Below are positions 49,785 through 59,270 of a stretch of 64,000 nt of DNA, piece after piece. A program made the position numbers and the translations under genes. How positions within the stretch are numbered: the stretch's first letter is position 1; each line of letters starts with the position of its first letter. The DNA comes from Sphingomonas sp. S2-65. Lineage in GTDB: Bacteria; Pseudomonadota; Alphaproteobacteria; Sphingomonadales; Sphingomonadaceae. The stretch lies in contig NZ_CP090953.1 of NCBI RefSeq assembly GCF_021513175.1, positions 3,592,501 to 3,656,500 of the forward strand, given 5' to 3'. The notes below the pieces were generated by a model. That model was not told the origin of the DNA. It searched no databases and saw only the letters and a list, made by a program, of their open reading frames with translations.

Positions 49785-50317
49785 TGAGCCGCATCGGTAA
49801 GAAGCCGGTCTCCGTACCGGCAGGCGTTACCGCCTCGATCGACAATCGCGTGCTGAACGTGAAGGGCCCCAAGGGTGCGCTTTCGCTTAACCTGCGCGAC
49901 GAGATCAGCTACACGCTCGAGAATGACGGCATCCTGGTGAAGCCGGCGAACGAGACCAAGGCGGCGCGTGCCTTTTGGGGCATGCAGCGCACGCTGGTCC
50001 AGAACCTGATCACCGGCGTGACCGAGGGCTTCACCAAGAAGCTCGTGATCACCGGCGTCGGCTATCGCGCCGCATCGCAGGGCAAGGTGCTCAAGCTCCA
50101 GCTCGGCTATTCGCACGACGTGAACATCGACGTGCCGGAAGGCATCGAGATCAAGACCCCCGATCAGACCACGGTCGAGATCTCGGGGATCGACAAGCAG
50201 AAGGTCGGCCAGATTGCGGCCGAGATTCGCCGCTGGCGGAAGCCCGAGCCGTATAAGGGCAAGGGCATCAAGTACGACGGCGAGTTCATCTTCCGTAAGG
50301 AAGGGAAGAAGAAGTGA
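49784..50317 (+). CDS. rplF: 50S ribosomal protein L6
   Basis: 177 residues, two repeated domains; [15 protein letters not shown] and [21 protein letters not shown]. Overlaps rplR by GTGA. Confidence 0.98.
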   Translation: MSRIGKKPVSVPAGVTASIDNRVLNVKGPKGALSLNLRDEISYTLENDGILVKPANETKAARAFWGMQRTLVQNLITGVTEGFTKKLVITGVGYRAASQGKVLKLQLGYSHDVNIDVPEGIEIKTPDQTTVEISGIDKQKVGQIAAEIRRWRKPEPYKGKGIKYDGEFIFRKEGKKK

Positions 50318-50676
50318 TCAGCACCAAGGGTCTCTCGCTTTTCGCAAAGCGTCGTCGCCGCAACCGCACTGCGCTTCGTGCGCGCGCTGGTGGCCGTCCG
50401 CGTCTGTCGATCCATCGCTCGGGCAAGCACATCTATGCCCAGGTGATCGACGACGCCGCGGGCCGCACCGTGGCCTCTGCCTCCACCCTCGAGAAGGACG
50501 TGCGCGGCTCGACCGGCGCGACCATCGCGGCGGCGCAGGAAGTCGGCAAGCGCGTTGCAGAGGCGGCCAAGGCCGCCGGCGTGACGCAGGTCGTCTTCGA
50601 TCGCGGTGGCTTCCTCTATCATGGCCGCGTCAAGGCGCTGGCGGATGCCGCTCGTGAGAGCGGACTGGAGTTCTAA
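50314..50676 (+). CDS. rplR: 50S ribosomal protein L18
   Basis: 120 residues; 5S rRNA binder with [16 protein letters not shown] and [21 protein letters not shown]. The GTG at 50314 overlaps the rplF stop. Confidence 0.97.
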   Translation: MISTKGLSLFAKRRRRNRTALRARAGGRPRLSIHRSGKHIYAQVIDDAAGRTVASASTLEKDVRGSTGATIAAAQEVGKRVAEAAKAAGVTQVVFDRGGFLYHGRVKALADAARESGLEF

Positions 50677-50678
50677 AG

Positions 50679-51446
50679 ATGGCTGACGAGAACAACACGC
50701 CAGAAGCTGACGGCTCGGCCGTTCCCGCGGAAGCCAGTGCTCCGGCGCAGGACGGCGGCTACCAGGGCGGTGGCCGCGGTCGTGGCGGTCCCGGCGGCGG
50801 TGGCGGCGGTGGCCGTGGCCGTGGTGGCCCCGGCGGCGGTGGCGGTCGTGGCGGTCGCGATGGCGGTCGTGGCGGTCGTGACAACCGCGGCGGCCCGCGC
50901 GGCGCCGACGATGGCGGCGAAGAGCTGATCGAGAAGCTGGTTCACATCAACCGCGTCTCGAAGACGGTGAAGGGCGGCAAGCGCTTCGGCTTCGCGGCGC
51001 TGGTCGTCGTGGGCGACGGCAAGGGCCGGGTCGGCTTCGGTCATGGCAAGGCACGCGAAGTGCCGGAAGCCATCTCCAAGGCGACGGCAGCTGCCAAGAA
51101 GACGATGGTCCGCATTCCGCTCAAGGAAGGCCGCACGCTGCATCATGACGGCAATGGCCACTTCGGTGCCGGCCGCGTGACGCTTCGTACCGCGCCTGCC
51201 GGTACCGGCATCATCGCGGGTGGCCCGATGCGCGCCATCTTCGAATCGCTGGGCGTTGCTGACGTGGTGACCAAGTCGGTCGGCACTTCGAACCCCTACA
51301 ACATGATCCGCGCCACCTTCGAGGCGCTGAACGAGCAGACTTCGCCGAAGTCGGTCGCTCAGCGGCGCGGCAAGAAGATTGCCGACCTGCTCGGCCGCGG
51401 CGGTTCGCAGACCGCCGAGGCGGATGCAGCCGCGATCGTGGAGTAA
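50679..51446 (+). CDS. rpsE: 30S ribosomal protein S5 with RGG-rich N-terminal extension
   Basis: 255 residues against about 166 in E. coli. The S5 double-stranded-RNA-binding core starts at ~85 ([21 protein letters not shown]), followed by [17 protein letters not shown] and a normal C-terminus. Residues ~1-80 are an acidic start then Gly/Arg repeats ([14 protein letters not shown]). S5 sits at the mRNA entrance, so the extension may contact mRNA or rRNA. The repeats also give a low-complexity, mutation-prone DNA tract (about 50755-50915). Confidence 0.96.
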   Translation: MADENNTPEADGSAVPAEASAPAQDGGYQGGGRGRGGPGGGGGGGRGRGGPGGGGGRGGRDGGRGGRDNRGGPRGADDGGEELIEKLVHINRVSKTVKGGKRFGFAALVVVGDGKGRVGFGHGKAREVPEAISKATAAAKKTMVRIPLKEGRTLHHDGNGHFGAGRVTLRTAPAGTGIIAGGPMRAIFESLGVADVVTKSVGTSNPYNMIRATFEALNEQTSPKSVAQRRGKKIADLLGRGGSQTAEADAAAIVE

Positions 51447-51451
51447 CGAAC

Positions 51452-51631
51452 ATGGCAACCATCAAGATCAAGCAGATCGGCTCGCCGATCCGCCGCACGA
51501 AGGATCAGCGCGCAACGCTGATCGGCCTTGGGCTCAACAAGATGCACAAGGTCAGCGAGCTCGAGGATACGCCCGAAGTTCGTGGCATGATCCGCAAGCT
51601 GCCGCACATGGTGCAGGTCGTCGAGGGCTGA
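51452..51631 (+). CDS. rpmD: 50S ribosomal protein L30
   Basis: 59 residues starting [15 protein letters not shown], then [15 protein letters not shown] and ending MVQVVEG, a typical complete L30. 5 bp after rpsE. Absent from some alphaproteobacterial annotations because of its small size. Confidence 0.96.
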   Translation: MATIKIKQIGSPIRRTKDQRATLIGLGLNKMHKVSELEDTPEVRGMIRKLPHMVQVVEG

Positions 51632-51682
51632 GCCCTCGTCGCCTCTACCAGGTGACATATTACCAGTGACAAGCTGGGGAGA

Positions 51683-51705
51683 GGGGGCTATGCGGCCCCC
51701 TTTCC
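51683..51705 (+). terminator. Hairpin with T-run between rpmD and rplO
   Basis: AGGGGGC-TATGCG-GCCCCCT stem followed by TT, 50 bp before the rplO start. Could be an internal terminator or attenuator within the spc operon; the T-run is short. Confidence 0.55.
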
Positions 51706-51753
51706 AATTTCAATCAACCGTCAGCGCGACAAAAGCGAAAGCGAGTGCACGAT

Positions 51754-52284
51754 ATGAAGCTGAACGATCTCCGCGATAACCAGGGTGCCCGTCAGGGCCG
51801 CGTCCGTGTCGGCCGTGGCATCGGCTCGGGCCTGGGCAAGACCGCCGGCCGTGGCCAGAAGGGTCAGAAGAGCCGCAGCGGCGTCTCGATCAAGGGCTTC
51901 GAAGGCGGCCAGATGCCGCTTCACATGCGGATCCCGAAGCGCGGCTTCAACAACATCTTCGCCAAGGATTATGCCGAGGTGAACCTGGGCGAGATCCAGA
52001 AGATGATCGACGCAGGCCGCCTGACCGCGACCGACATCGACCACGAGGCTCTCAAAGCCGTCGGCCTGGCTCGTGGCGGCAAGGATGGCGTGCGCCTGCT
52101 CGGCAAGGGCGAGCTCACCGCGAAGCTGAGCTTCACCGTAGCCGGCGTGTCCAAGGGCGCCCGCGAAGCGGTTGAAAAGGCTGGTGGCTCGGTGACCGTG
52201 CCGGAAATCGTGCCGGCCGCAGACAAGCACAAGGCCAAGCATCGCACGACCCAGGCCGCCAAGAAGGCCGCGCAGCAGGGCTGA
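51754..52284 (+). CDS. rplO: 50S ribosomal protein L15
   Basis: 176 residues; [47 protein letters not shown] N-terminal RNA-binding tail and a normal core. ATG at 51754. Confidence 0.97.
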   Translation: MKLNDLRDNQGARQGRVRVGRGIGSGLGKTAGRGQKGQKSRSGVSIKGFEGGQMPLHMRIPKRGFNNIFAKDYAEVNLGEIQKMIDAGRLTATDIDHEALKAVGLARGGKDGVRLLGKGELTAKLSFTVAGVSKGAREAVEKAGGSVTVPEIVPAADKHKAKHRTTQAAKKAAQQG

Positions 52285-52292
52285 CGCTTGCG

Positions 52293-52361
52293 GTTCCCCG
52301 GCACGAGCCGGGGCTCAGTATCGAGCCGCTCGATGCCTGAGCCTCGGCCCGGCCGAGGAAC
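52293..52361. repeat. Long inverted repeat between rplO and secY
   Basis: Arms of about 30 bp starting GTTCC and ending GGAAC, with GAGCCGGGGCTCAG and CTGAGCCTCGGC cores; loop near 52325. Sphingomonad-type intergenic palindrome. It separates secY from the ribosomal genes and could attenuate transcription. Confidence 0.8.
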
Positions 52362-52463
52362 AAAATGCGCTAGAGGTTAGACAAGCCTCGGCGCGTGACT
52401 ATATGAGCGGCGGGGGCGGTCGAACGCTTTCCCGCCGCTTTGGTTTCCAGGACAGATTCGCAC

Positions 52464-53825
52464 ATGGCATCCGCAGCCGATCAACTCGCCTCCAGCATCA
52501 GCCTGGCCAAGTTCGGCAAGGCGACCGAACTCAAGAAGCGCCTGTGGTTCACGATCGGCGCGCTGATCGTCTTCCGGCTGCTCAGCTATGTGCCGCTGCC
52601 GGGCGTTGACCCGACCCAGCTCAACCTGCTGGCGCAGCAGACCCAGGGCGGCGTGCTCGACTTCTTCAACAATTTCACGGGTGGCGCGCTCAACCGCATG
52701 TCGGTCGTGGCGCTCGGCGTCATGCCCTACATCACCGCTTCGATCGTGGTGCAGCTCGCGACGTCGCTGTCGCCGCAGCTCAACGCGATCAAGAAAGAAG
52801 GCGAGAGCGGCCGCAAGCGGCTGAACCAATATACCCGCTACGGCACGGTCGCGCTGACCGCGGTGCAGGGTTGGTTCATTGCCGTCGGCCTCGAAAGCTT
52901 CGGCGCGGCGCAGGGCCTGCAGCCGGTGATCGAGCCGGGCATGCTGTTCCGTGTCGGCGCAGTGGTGTCGCTGGTCGGCGGTACGCTGTTCCTGATGTGG
53001 ATCGGCGAGCAGATCACCAGCCGCGGCATCGGCAACGGCATTTCGCTGATCATCATGGCGGGCATCGTCGCGCGCCTGCCAACCACTTTGGTCCAGCTGT
53101 TCGAGAGCGGTCGTACCGGCACGATCGACCCGCTGCGCCTCATCCTGATCCTGGTCGCGGTGATCGCGCTGGTGCTGTTCATCTGCTTCATGGAGCGCGC
53201 GCAGCGCCGCATCCTGATCCAGTATCCCAAGCGCCAGACCGCGCGGGGCGTGCAGGCCGAGCGCAGCCACTTGCCGCTGAAGCTCAACACCGCCGGCGTC
53301 ATCCCGCCGATCTTCGCGTCGTCGCTGCTGCTGCTGCCGCTGACTATCACCCAGTTCGCCGGTCAGGCGACTGCGGGCGAGAGCTGGATGGGCGACCTGG
53401 TGATCAACCTGAACACCTGGCTGCGCCACGGCTCGCCGCTCTACATGGCGCTCTATGGCTTCGGCATCATTTTCTTCTCGTTCTTCTACACCGCCGTCGT
53501 GTTCAATCCGGAAGAGACCGCGGACAATCTGAAGCGGCATGGCGGGTTCATCCCGGGCATCCGTCCCGGCAAGAACACCGAGAAGTATTTCGACTATGTG
53601 CTGACCCGCATCACCGTGGTCGGCGCGGCGTACCTGACCTTCATCTGTCTGGTGCCCGAGTTCGCGATCTCGTCGCTCGGCGGTACCTTCCTGATGGGAG
53701 GCACTAGCCTTCTGATCGTGGTCAACGTAACCATGGACACAGTCGCGCAGATCCAGTCGCACTTGCTGGCGCACCAATATGGTGACCTGATCAAGAAGGC
53801 GAAGCTGAAGGGTCGGACGCGCTAA
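52464..53825 (+). CDS. secY: Preprotein translocase subunit SecY
   Basis: 453 residues with ten membrane helices. Plug and first periplasmic loop after YVPLPGVDPTQLN; MSVVALGVMPYITASI, TKYTRYGT-like and FVPGIRPGKNTEKYFDYVLTR are family blocks. It forms the SecYEG channel. ATG at 52464 chosen over an in-frame start 24 bases upstream. Confidence 0.98.
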   Translation: MASAADQLASSISLAKFGKATELKKRLWFTIGALIVFRLLSYVPLPGVDPTQLNLLAQQTQGGVLDFFNNFTGGALNRMSVVALGVMPYITASIVVQLATSLSPQLNAIKKEGESGRKRLNQYTRYGTVALTAVQGWFIAVGLESFGAAQGLQPVIEPGMLFRVGAVVSLVGGTLFLMWIGEQITSRGIGNGISLIIMAGIVARLPTTLVQLFESGRTGTIDPLRLILILVAVIALVLFICFMERAQRRILIQYPKRQTARGVQAERSHLPLKLNTAGVIPPIFASSLLLLPLTITQFAGQATAGESWMGDLVINLNTWLRHGSPLYMALYGFGIIFFSFFYTAVVFNPEETADNLKRHGGFIPGIRPGKNTEKYFDYVLTRITVVGAAYLTFICLVPEFAISSLGGTFLMGGTSLLIVVNVTMDTVAQIQSHLLAHQYGDLIKKAKLKGRTR

Positions 53826-53857
53826 CAGGCGCGAGCGCATCGAAGGGGACAGTTGCG

Positions 53858-54517
53858 TTGAACATCATCCTGTTGGGCCCTCCGGGCGCGGGCAAGGGCA
53901 CCCAGGCGAGCCGCCTGGAAGCGGCCCGGGGCATGGTCCAGCTATCGACGGGCGACATGCTGCGCGCCGCGGTGAAGGCCGGAACGCCTACGGGCATCAA
54001 GGCCAAGGCAGTCATGGACGCGGGTGAGCTCGTTTCCGACGAGATCGTGTCCGGGATCATCGGTGAGCGGCTCGACATGGCCGACACCGAGCGGGGCGCG
54101 ATCTTCGACGGCTATCCGCGGACGTCGGCACAGGCCGAATCGCTCGAGGCGCTGCTGTCCGAGCGGGGGCGCAAGCTGGACTATGTGATCGAGCTCCACG
54201 TCGACGAGGATGCGCTGGTCGATCGGATCACCGGGCGCTTCACTTGTGCGCAGTGCGGCGCCGGCTATCACGACACCTTCAAGCTGCCGGTGGTGGCGGA
54301 CACGTGCGACGTGTGCGGGAGCCACGAGTTCAAGCGGCGGCCCGACGACAATGCCGAGACGGTGCGGACCCGCATGGCGGAGTACCGGGCGAAGACGGCG
54401 CCGATCCTGCCTTTCTACGAGGCCAAGGGACTGGTCCGGCACGTCGACGGCATGGCCGACATGGACGAAGTGACGCGCCAGATCGATGCGGTTCTGGATG
54501 GTGCGTCGGGGGCCTGA
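53858..54517 (+). CDS. adk: Adenylate kinase with zinc-binding lid
   Basis: 219 residues; interconverts ATP+AMP and 2 ADP. P-loop GPPGAGKGTQ, AMP site STGDMLRAAV, lid RITGRFTCAQCGAGYHD. The lid has Cys130, Cys133, Cys150 and Cys153, a four-Cys zinc site known from Gram-positive kinases and some alphaproteobacteria, unlike E. coli. Starts with TTG; GGGGA lies 8-12 bases upstream. Confidence 0.96.
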   Translation: MNIILLGPPGAGKGTQASRLEAARGMVQLSTGDMLRAAVKAGTPTGIKAKAVMDAGELVSDEIVSGIIGERLDMADTERGAIFDGYPRTSAQAESLEALLSERGRKLDYVIELHVDEDALVDRITGRFTCAQCGAGYHDTFKLPVVADTCDVCGSHEFKRRPDDNAETVRTRMAEYRAKTAPILPFYEAKGLVRHVDGMADMDEVTRQIDAVLDGASGA

Positions 54518-54658
54518 GGCTCTCGCGACTATCTTGTTGACGCCGAGACAATCCGGCTGCGCGGGCGTTTTTTGGCCTAATATCCCCTGAGATCAATGCG
54601 TTGAGGCTCAACTCCCGCTGCGGCGGGAGATCGGGGCCGGATCGTGCGTTGAGGGGGG

Positions 54659-54904
54659 ATGGTAGACCCGCTTCCCATCGTGCCTTCCGACCCTTTGCCG
54701 CTCGCCGACCGTGCTGACCTGCGGGAAGTCGCGGTGCCGCAGCGCGCCTCGGCGCGGATGCGATGGGGCGAGCGATTCGCGGCGACCGCGGAGGTGGAAG
54801 TGACGCCCGCCGGCCTGCTGTCGATCGGCGGGATGGTGGGCATGATCCTGCTGGGATCGGCGGCGATCGTCCACGCCGCGGGGAAAGCCCGCGCGCGGCG
54901 GTAA
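54659..54904 (+). CDS. Possible small membrane protein between adk and rpsM
   Basis: 81 residues, unrecognised. Residues 52-72 form one hydrophobic segment (LLSIGGMVGMILLGSAAIV) followed by the basic tail AGKARARR; the N-terminal half is charged. Preceded by GGGGGGAT, giving a plausible ribosome site. Also possible that it is a chance frame. Confidence 0.45.
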   Translation: MVDPLPIVPSDPLPLADRADLREVAVPQRASARMRWGERFAATAEVEVTPAGLLSIGGMVGMILLGSAAIVHAAGKARARR

Positions 54905-54991
54905 ACGGGGGCAGGGCGGCGCCGGGCGTCGCTTGGCGCGCCCGGAACGTTCGTGTATGTATCGGGTTCCGGTTTTCCCGGCTTGCTGCGC

Positions 54992-55020
54992 TTGACAGCG
55001 GGCGTGCGGCTGCATATGTC
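54992..55020 (+). promoter_or_regulatory. Promoter of the rpsM-rpsK-rpoA operon
   Basis: TTGACA-N17-TATGTC, the best sigma-70 match in the window, ~130 bp before rpsM. The leader has a hairpin GGGACGC...GCGTCCC (about 55105-55129), a candidate for S4-type alpha-operon control (inference). Confidence 0.75.
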
Positions 55021-55153
55021 GCCTTTCTTCCGAACAGCGGTTGTACCGGCGGCGCTTCCAGCGCCAGTCGTGTCGTCGCATTTGGATGGCAACGCTACGA
55101 GATGGGACGCAGGCTGCCATGCGGCGTCCCGTGGAGCTGGGAGAACAAAGTTC

Positions 55154-55522
55154 ATGGCACGTATTGCGGGTGTAAATATCCCGACCAACAAGCGCGTTCT
55201 GATCGCGCTTCAGTATATCCACGGCATTGGTCCGACCAAGGCCAAGGAAATCACCGAAAAGCTGGGCATCGCTACCGAGCGTCGCGTGCAGGACCTGAGC
55301 GATCAGGAAGTGCTGCAGATCCGCGAAGCGATCGACGCAGGGTACACCGTGGAAGGCGATCTTCGTCGCGAAACCGCGATGAACATCAAGCGCCTGATGG
55401 ACCTGGCCTGCTATCGCGGCCTGCGTCACCGCAAGGGCCTGCCGGTCCGTGGCCAGCGCACGCATACCAATGCGCGCACCCGCAAGGGCAAGGCCAAGCC
55501 GATCGCTGGTAAGAAGAAGTAA
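55154..55522 (+). CDS. rpsM: 30S ribosomal protein S13
   Basis: 122 residues; [17 protein letters not shown] and [25 protein letters not shown] at 55154; the open frame upstream belongs to the leader. Confidence 0.98.
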   Translation: MARIAGVNIPTNKRVLIALQYIHGIGPTKAKEITEKLGIATERRVQDLSDQEVLQIREAIDAGYTVEGDLRRETAMNIKRLMDLACYRGLRHRKGLPVRGQRTHTNARTRKGKAKPIAGKKK

Positions 55523-55582
55523 GCCGCTGGGCCGCTTTCCGAGCGGCCCGCCTGCTCTTCGCTTTTCGAAGGATTTCCAATA

Positions 55583-55972
55583 ATGGCACGTGAACCGCAG
55601 CGCATTAAGCGTCGTGAGCGCAAGAACATCACCTCTGGCGTCGCGCATGTGAACGCCAGCTTCAACAACACCATGATCACCATCACCGATGCGCAGGGCA
55701 ATGCGATCAGCTGGTCGTCGGCCGGCATGATGGGCTTCAAGGGTTCGCGCAAGTCGACCCCGTACGCCGCCCAGGTCGCTGCCGAGGACGCTGGCCGCAA
55801 GGCAGCCGAGCACGGCGTGCGCACCCTGGAAGTGGAAGTGAAGGGCCCGGGTTCGGGTCGTGAGAGCGCGCTTCGCGCCCTCCAGGCGGTCGGTTTCCAG
55901 ATCACGTCCATCCGCGACGTGACTTCGATCCCGCACAACGGCGTTCGTCCTTCGAAGCGCCGTCGCGTCTGA
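55583..55972 (+). CDS. rpsK: 30S ribosomal protein S11
   Basis: 129 residues; [19 protein letters not shown] and [15 protein letters not shown]. It forms the mRNA platform cleft with S7. A hairpin (GGGCCGCT...AGCGGCCC) lies between rpsM and rpsK. Confidence 0.98.
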   Translation: MAREPQRIKRRERKNITSGVAHVNASFNNTMITITDAQGNAISWSSAGMMGFKGSRKSTPYAAQVAAEDAGRKAAEHGVRTLEVEVKGPGSGRESALRALQAVGFQITSIRDVTSIPHNGVRPSKRRRV

Positions 55973-56067
55973 TCTGCCCTGCTTGAACCGCGGGCCCGGG
56001 GGCGGGCCTGCGGTCGGCAGTTATTTTCTGGCAGGCCGCCCCAGCCTGCCCAACATGAGGAAAGCCT

Positions 56068-57135
56068 GTGTCGGTCAATTCCAAGAACTGGCAGGAACTC
56101 AAGAAGCCAACCGGCCTTGAAAAGAAGCCGGGTGGCGATACCAAGCGCAAGTCGACCTTTGTGGCCGAACCGCTCGAGCGCGGCTTCGGCCTTACGCTTG
56201 GAAACGCTTTGCGCCGCGTGTTGCTGTCATCGCTTCAGGGCGCTGCGGTCACCTCGATCAAGATCGAGAACGTGCTGCACGAATTCTCCTCGCTTGCTGG
56301 TGTGCGTGAAGACGTGACGGACATCGTCCTGAACGTGAAGCAGATCGCCATTCGCATGCAGGGCGAGGGCGCCAAGCGCCTGCAGCTCTCCGCGACGGGC
56401 CCGGCCGAAGTGAAGGCCGGCGACATCGCCGTTTCCGGCGACATCGAAGTGATGAACCCCGAACTGGTGATCTGCCACCTGGACGAGGGCGCGACGCTCA
56501 ACATGGAGCTGACCGCCGATGTCGGTAAGGGCTATGTCCCCGCCGCGTCGAACCGTCCGGCGGATGCGCCGATCGGCCTGATCCCGGTCGACGCCCTGTA
56601 CAGCCCGGTTCGCCAGGTGTCGTACAAGGTCGAGAACACCCGCGTCGGCCAGGAGCTCGATTACGACAAGCTCACGCTTTCGATCGAGACCGATGGCACC
56701 ATCACTCCGGAAGACGCCGTGGCCTATGCCGCGCGCATCCTTCAGGACCAGCTGGCGCTGTTCGTCCACTTCGACGATTCGGCCGTCACGCGCTCGGCAC
56801 CTATCCAGGCCGGTGGCGTTCCCGCCGCCGCTCCGGAATCGGGTGGCGATACCGCGCAGATCAACCGCTACCTCCTCAAGAAGGTGGACGAGTTGGAGCT
56901 GTCGGTGCGTTCGGCGAACTGCCTGAAGAACGACAACATCATCTATATCGGCGACCTGGTCCAGAAGACCGAAGCCGAGATGCTGCGCACTCCGAACTTC
57001 GGCCGCAAGTCCTTGAACGAGATCAAGGAAGTGCTGTCGTCGATGGGCCTGCGGCTGGGGATGGAAATCCCGGGCTGGCCGCCGGAGAACATCGAAGAGA
57101 TGGCAAAGAAGCTCGAGCAGGAGATCATGGGCTAA
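56068..57135 (+). CDS. rpoA: RNA polymerase subunit alpha
   Basis: 355 residues. N-terminal dimerisation domain ([21 protein letters not shown]) and C-terminal DNA-binding domain ([18 protein letters not shown]). GTG start at 56068 with GAGGA upstream. Followed at once by a terminator, so rplQ is not in this operon. Confidence 0.98.
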   Translation: MSVNSKNWQELKKPTGLEKKPGGDTKRKSTFVAEPLERGFGLTLGNALRRVLLSSLQGAAVTSIKIENVLHEFSSLAGVREDVTDIVLNVKQIAIRMQGEGAKRLQLSATGPAEVKAGDIAVSGDIEVMNPELVICHLDEGATLNMELTADVGKGYVPAASNRPADAPIGLIPVDALYSPVRQVSYKVENTRVGQELDYDKLTLSIETDGTITPEDAVAYAARILQDQLALFVHFDDSAVTRSAPIQAGGVPAAAPESGGDTAQINRYLLKKVDELELSVRSANCLKNDNIIYIGDLVQKTEAEMLRTPNFGRKSLNEIKEVLSSMGLRLGMEIPGWPPENIEEMAKKLEQEIMG

Positions 57136-57158
57136 ATCCCAGGATCTGTTGTGGAGAC

Positions 57159-57192
57159 AAAAAAGGCCGTCCCGCAAGGGACGGCCTTTTTT
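57159..57192 (+). terminator. Strong terminator after rpoA
   Basis: AAAAAAGGCCGTCCC-GCAA-GGGACGGCCTTTTTT: a 15-bp perfect stem with GCAA loop and T-run on both strands. Confidence 0.95.
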
Positions 57193-57238
57193 CATGCCTT
57201 GGCGGCGGCGCCGAGCCGAAGCCGTCGGAAGCGGAGCG

Positions 57239-57709
57239 TCAGCGCACCCAGCGCTGCATCGCTGGAAACGCACCCTCGCCGCGCTCGCGCGTCATGCCGA
57301 ACCATTGCAGGAGCGGCACGCCGACATAGCGCCCTTCCGCGAAATTCTCGGCCAGGTAGCCGCCGCCGCTGCCATAGCCGGCATCGTGAAACACGATCGC
57401 GGGATCGATGCCGATCTCCAGAGCCGCCGCCCAGGACCATGCAATCGCCGCCATTTCCTCACCCTGATCGGGGGAGACCGCCTCCGCCGTCGCGCGCGAA
57501 GCGGGATCGCTGACTGCGATATGCCCGGCGTCGTGCAGCAGGTCCCCAGGCCAACCAAGGCGCTCGGGGTCGACGATCAGCCGTCCGCGGACCACGTCCA
57601 TGCCCGGAAGCACCGTGGCGTGGGGCAGATCGGCAATCTCCACGGGGATGCCGACCCTCTCGACAAAGGCGAGGATCTTCGCGGTTACGGGCTGGTCGAA
57701 CGGGCGCAT
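57239..57709 (-). CDS. Conserved-looking protein with HDAGH motif, function unknown
   Basis: 156 residues, not recognised. Two related motifs LLHDAGHIAVS (about residue 58) and VFHDAGYGSGG (about 108) suggest a metal site of HxxxH type. No signal peptide or membrane segment. First of four non-ribosomal genes that separate rpoA from rplQ. Confidence 0.7.
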   Translation of the reverse strand: MRPFDQPVTAKILAFVERVGIPVEIADLPHATVLPGMDVVRGRLIVDPERLGWPGDLLHDAGHIAVSDPASRATAEAVSPDQGEEMAAIAWSWAAALEIGIDPAIVFHDAGYGSGGGYLAENFAEGRYVGVPLLQWFGMTRERGEGAFPAMQRWVR

Positions 57710-57776
57710 GCGGCCAGCCTATCACAGCAAGGACGCGCGGGAATGACGTTGTTCGCGGTGGCGGGCCGGCCCGCGT

Positions 57777-58205
57777 CTATCCTGCATCCGCCGACGGATC
57801 GTAGCTGCCGAAGGTCCAGACGTTCCCCTCGCTATCACGCGCACTGTAGCTGCGGCCGCCATAGGATTGATCCTCCGGCGGCAGGACGATCTCGGCACCC
57901 GCGCTCCGTGCGGTCGCCGCGTGCCCGTCGACATCATCGAGCACGACGTAGATCGATTGCGTGACGGCACCGGCCTGGGTCGGCGTGCGCATGCGGACGG
58001 CCTCGGAAAACGGCGTCGGCACTGCGGATGACAGGATGATCATGTGCCCGTCTTTGATCAGCTGAGCGTGGGCGATCCGGTTCGGGTCGTCCGGATCGGC
58101 ATAGACCGCGTGGCGGGTGAAGCCGAATGCGGCGCATAGAAAGGCGATGGCGGCGGGTGCATCGGCATAACGGAGCACCGGAATGATCGCGGGGGTAACG
58201 GGCAT
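57777..58205 (-). CDS. VOC-family (glyoxalase/bleomycin-resistance-like) protein
   Basis: 142 residues of two beta-alpha-beta-beta-beta units; metal or ligand positions around AHAQLIKDGHMIIL and DSEGNVWTFGSY. Related to glyoxalase-like YdeO/PhnB-type enzymes; substrate unknown. 69 bp after the AraC gene on the same strand, so perhaps its target. Confidence 0.85.
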   Translation of the reverse strand: MPVTPAIIPVLRYADAPAAIAFLCAAFGFTRHAVYADPDDPNRIAHAQLIKDGHMIILSSAVPTPFSEAVRMRTPTQAGAVTQSIYVVLDDVDGHAATARSAGAEIVLPPEDQSYGGRSYSARDSEGNVWTFGSYDPSADAG

Positions 58206-58274
58206 GGTGGTTTCTCCCAATTTGCTGCGGCTCCGAGATAGCGGCACCGGGGAAGCCGATCTTGAAGCTTTGCG

Positions 58275-59126
58275 TCACTCGCGGACGCCGCCGCCGTCTG
58301 GCAGAAGATGCCGGCGAAGCGCGGCCGGGGTCATGCTGGCATAGCGTGCGACCTCGCGGGTGAGGTGCGGCTGATCGGCATAGCCGGCGGCAACCGCGGC
58401 CTGGGCGAGCGGCAGCGCCGGGCCCGCCTGCAATCGCGCGGCAAAGCGTTCGAACCGGGCGAGGCCGGCATAGGTGCGCGGCTCAAGCCCTGTCGCCTGC
58501 TTGAAGGTTTCGGCCAGGCGCTTGCGGCTCCAGCCGAGTTCGGTCGCGATCGCCTCGACCCGCGCCCCGGCACGCAGGCGCCGGGCGATGTGCGCGATCG
58601 CCGGAGACGGGTCGGCGGCGGCGGCCAGCCGGTCGCCGATCAATGTGTCGAGCAGTGTCCAGCGCGCTTCGGCATCCACGACGTCCAGCAGCTTGTCTCC
58701 CAGGCGCAGCATGTCGAAGGCGGGCAAGTCGGAGAGCGGGACGATCCGGTCGGTGAGATCGGCTATGCTGGTGCCTGCCAGGCGCGCCAGTGTCGCCAGG
58801 GGGGCTTGGACGTGGACCCCGGCCATCGCGCCGGTGGAGCGCGACAGCGAGGTCGCCTGGGCCAGTCCCGCGATGAAGCCCTCACCAGCGCGCAGCCGGA
58901 CCGCGTTTCCCTGCGCGTCGACCAGGTCGAGGTCGCTGGCCAGGTTGACGATCAGCGTGCCCCGCGTGCCGGCCAGCTCTCGGCGCGTATCGAACGAAGT
59001 GGTGCTTTCCGACCACCAGCCATAGCCACTGATCGCGTCGCGCAGATGCTCGGCGGGGGCGACATCAACCATGTGCCACCGGTCGTTGCCGTCGTCGAAC
59101 TCACGGAGTCGGGTTGGCGTGCGCAT
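58275..59126 (-). CDS. AraC-family transcriptional regulator
   Basis: 283 residues: N-terminal ligand-binding cupin-like part and C-terminal double helix-turn-helix (VEAIATELGWSRKRLAETFKQ; LAQAAVAAGYADQPHLTREV). ATG at 59126; the frame upstream is antisense to the CGNR gene. Probably controls the VOC gene downstream or the CGNR gene opposite. Confidence 0.9.
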   Translation of the reverse strand: MRTPTRLREFDDGNDRWHMVDVAPAEHLRDAISGYGWWSESTTSFDTRRELAGTRGTLIVNLASDLDLVDAQGNAVRLRAGEGFIAGLAQATSLSRSTGAMAGVHVQAPLATLARLAGTSIADLTDRIVPLSDLPAFDMLRLGDKLLDVVDAEARWTLLDTLIGDRLAAAADPSPAIAHIARRLRAGARVEAIATELGWSRKRLAETFKQATGLEPRTYAGLARFERFAARLQAGPALPLAQAAVAAGYADQPHLTREVARYASMTPAALRRHLLPDGGGVRE

Positions 59127-59188
59127 GGCCCAGGATGCGGCGCGGGTCGCCGCCCGTCCAGAGTGTCCCGGAACCGGAGGTCCATGGT

Positions 59189-59260
59189 GGTTACGACGTC
59201 GGCCCCGACTGGTTACCGTAACCCGTCGGGGCGGTTGCCGCGTCTGGCTGGAGCGGTTAC
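59189..59260. promoter_or_regulatory. Repeated GGTTAC motifs in the AraC/CGNR divergent region
   Basis: GGTTAC at 59189-59194, the palindrome GGTTAC-C-GTAACC at 59211-59223 and GGTTAC at 59255-59260. Their regular spacing in a 144-bp shared promoter suits a dimeric regulator, perhaps one of the two flanking gene products. Confidence 0.45.
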
Positions 59261-59270
59261 GTTCCTGCTC

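Noticed and set aside
52377..53840. Long minus-strand frame over secY
   Set aside because: Exactly antisense to secY; rich in His, Asp and Arg as shadows are, with no domain.
58308..59270. Extension of the CGNR frame across the AraC gene
   Set aside because: Antisense to the AraC gene; the GTG at 59271 fits the ABATE domain start.
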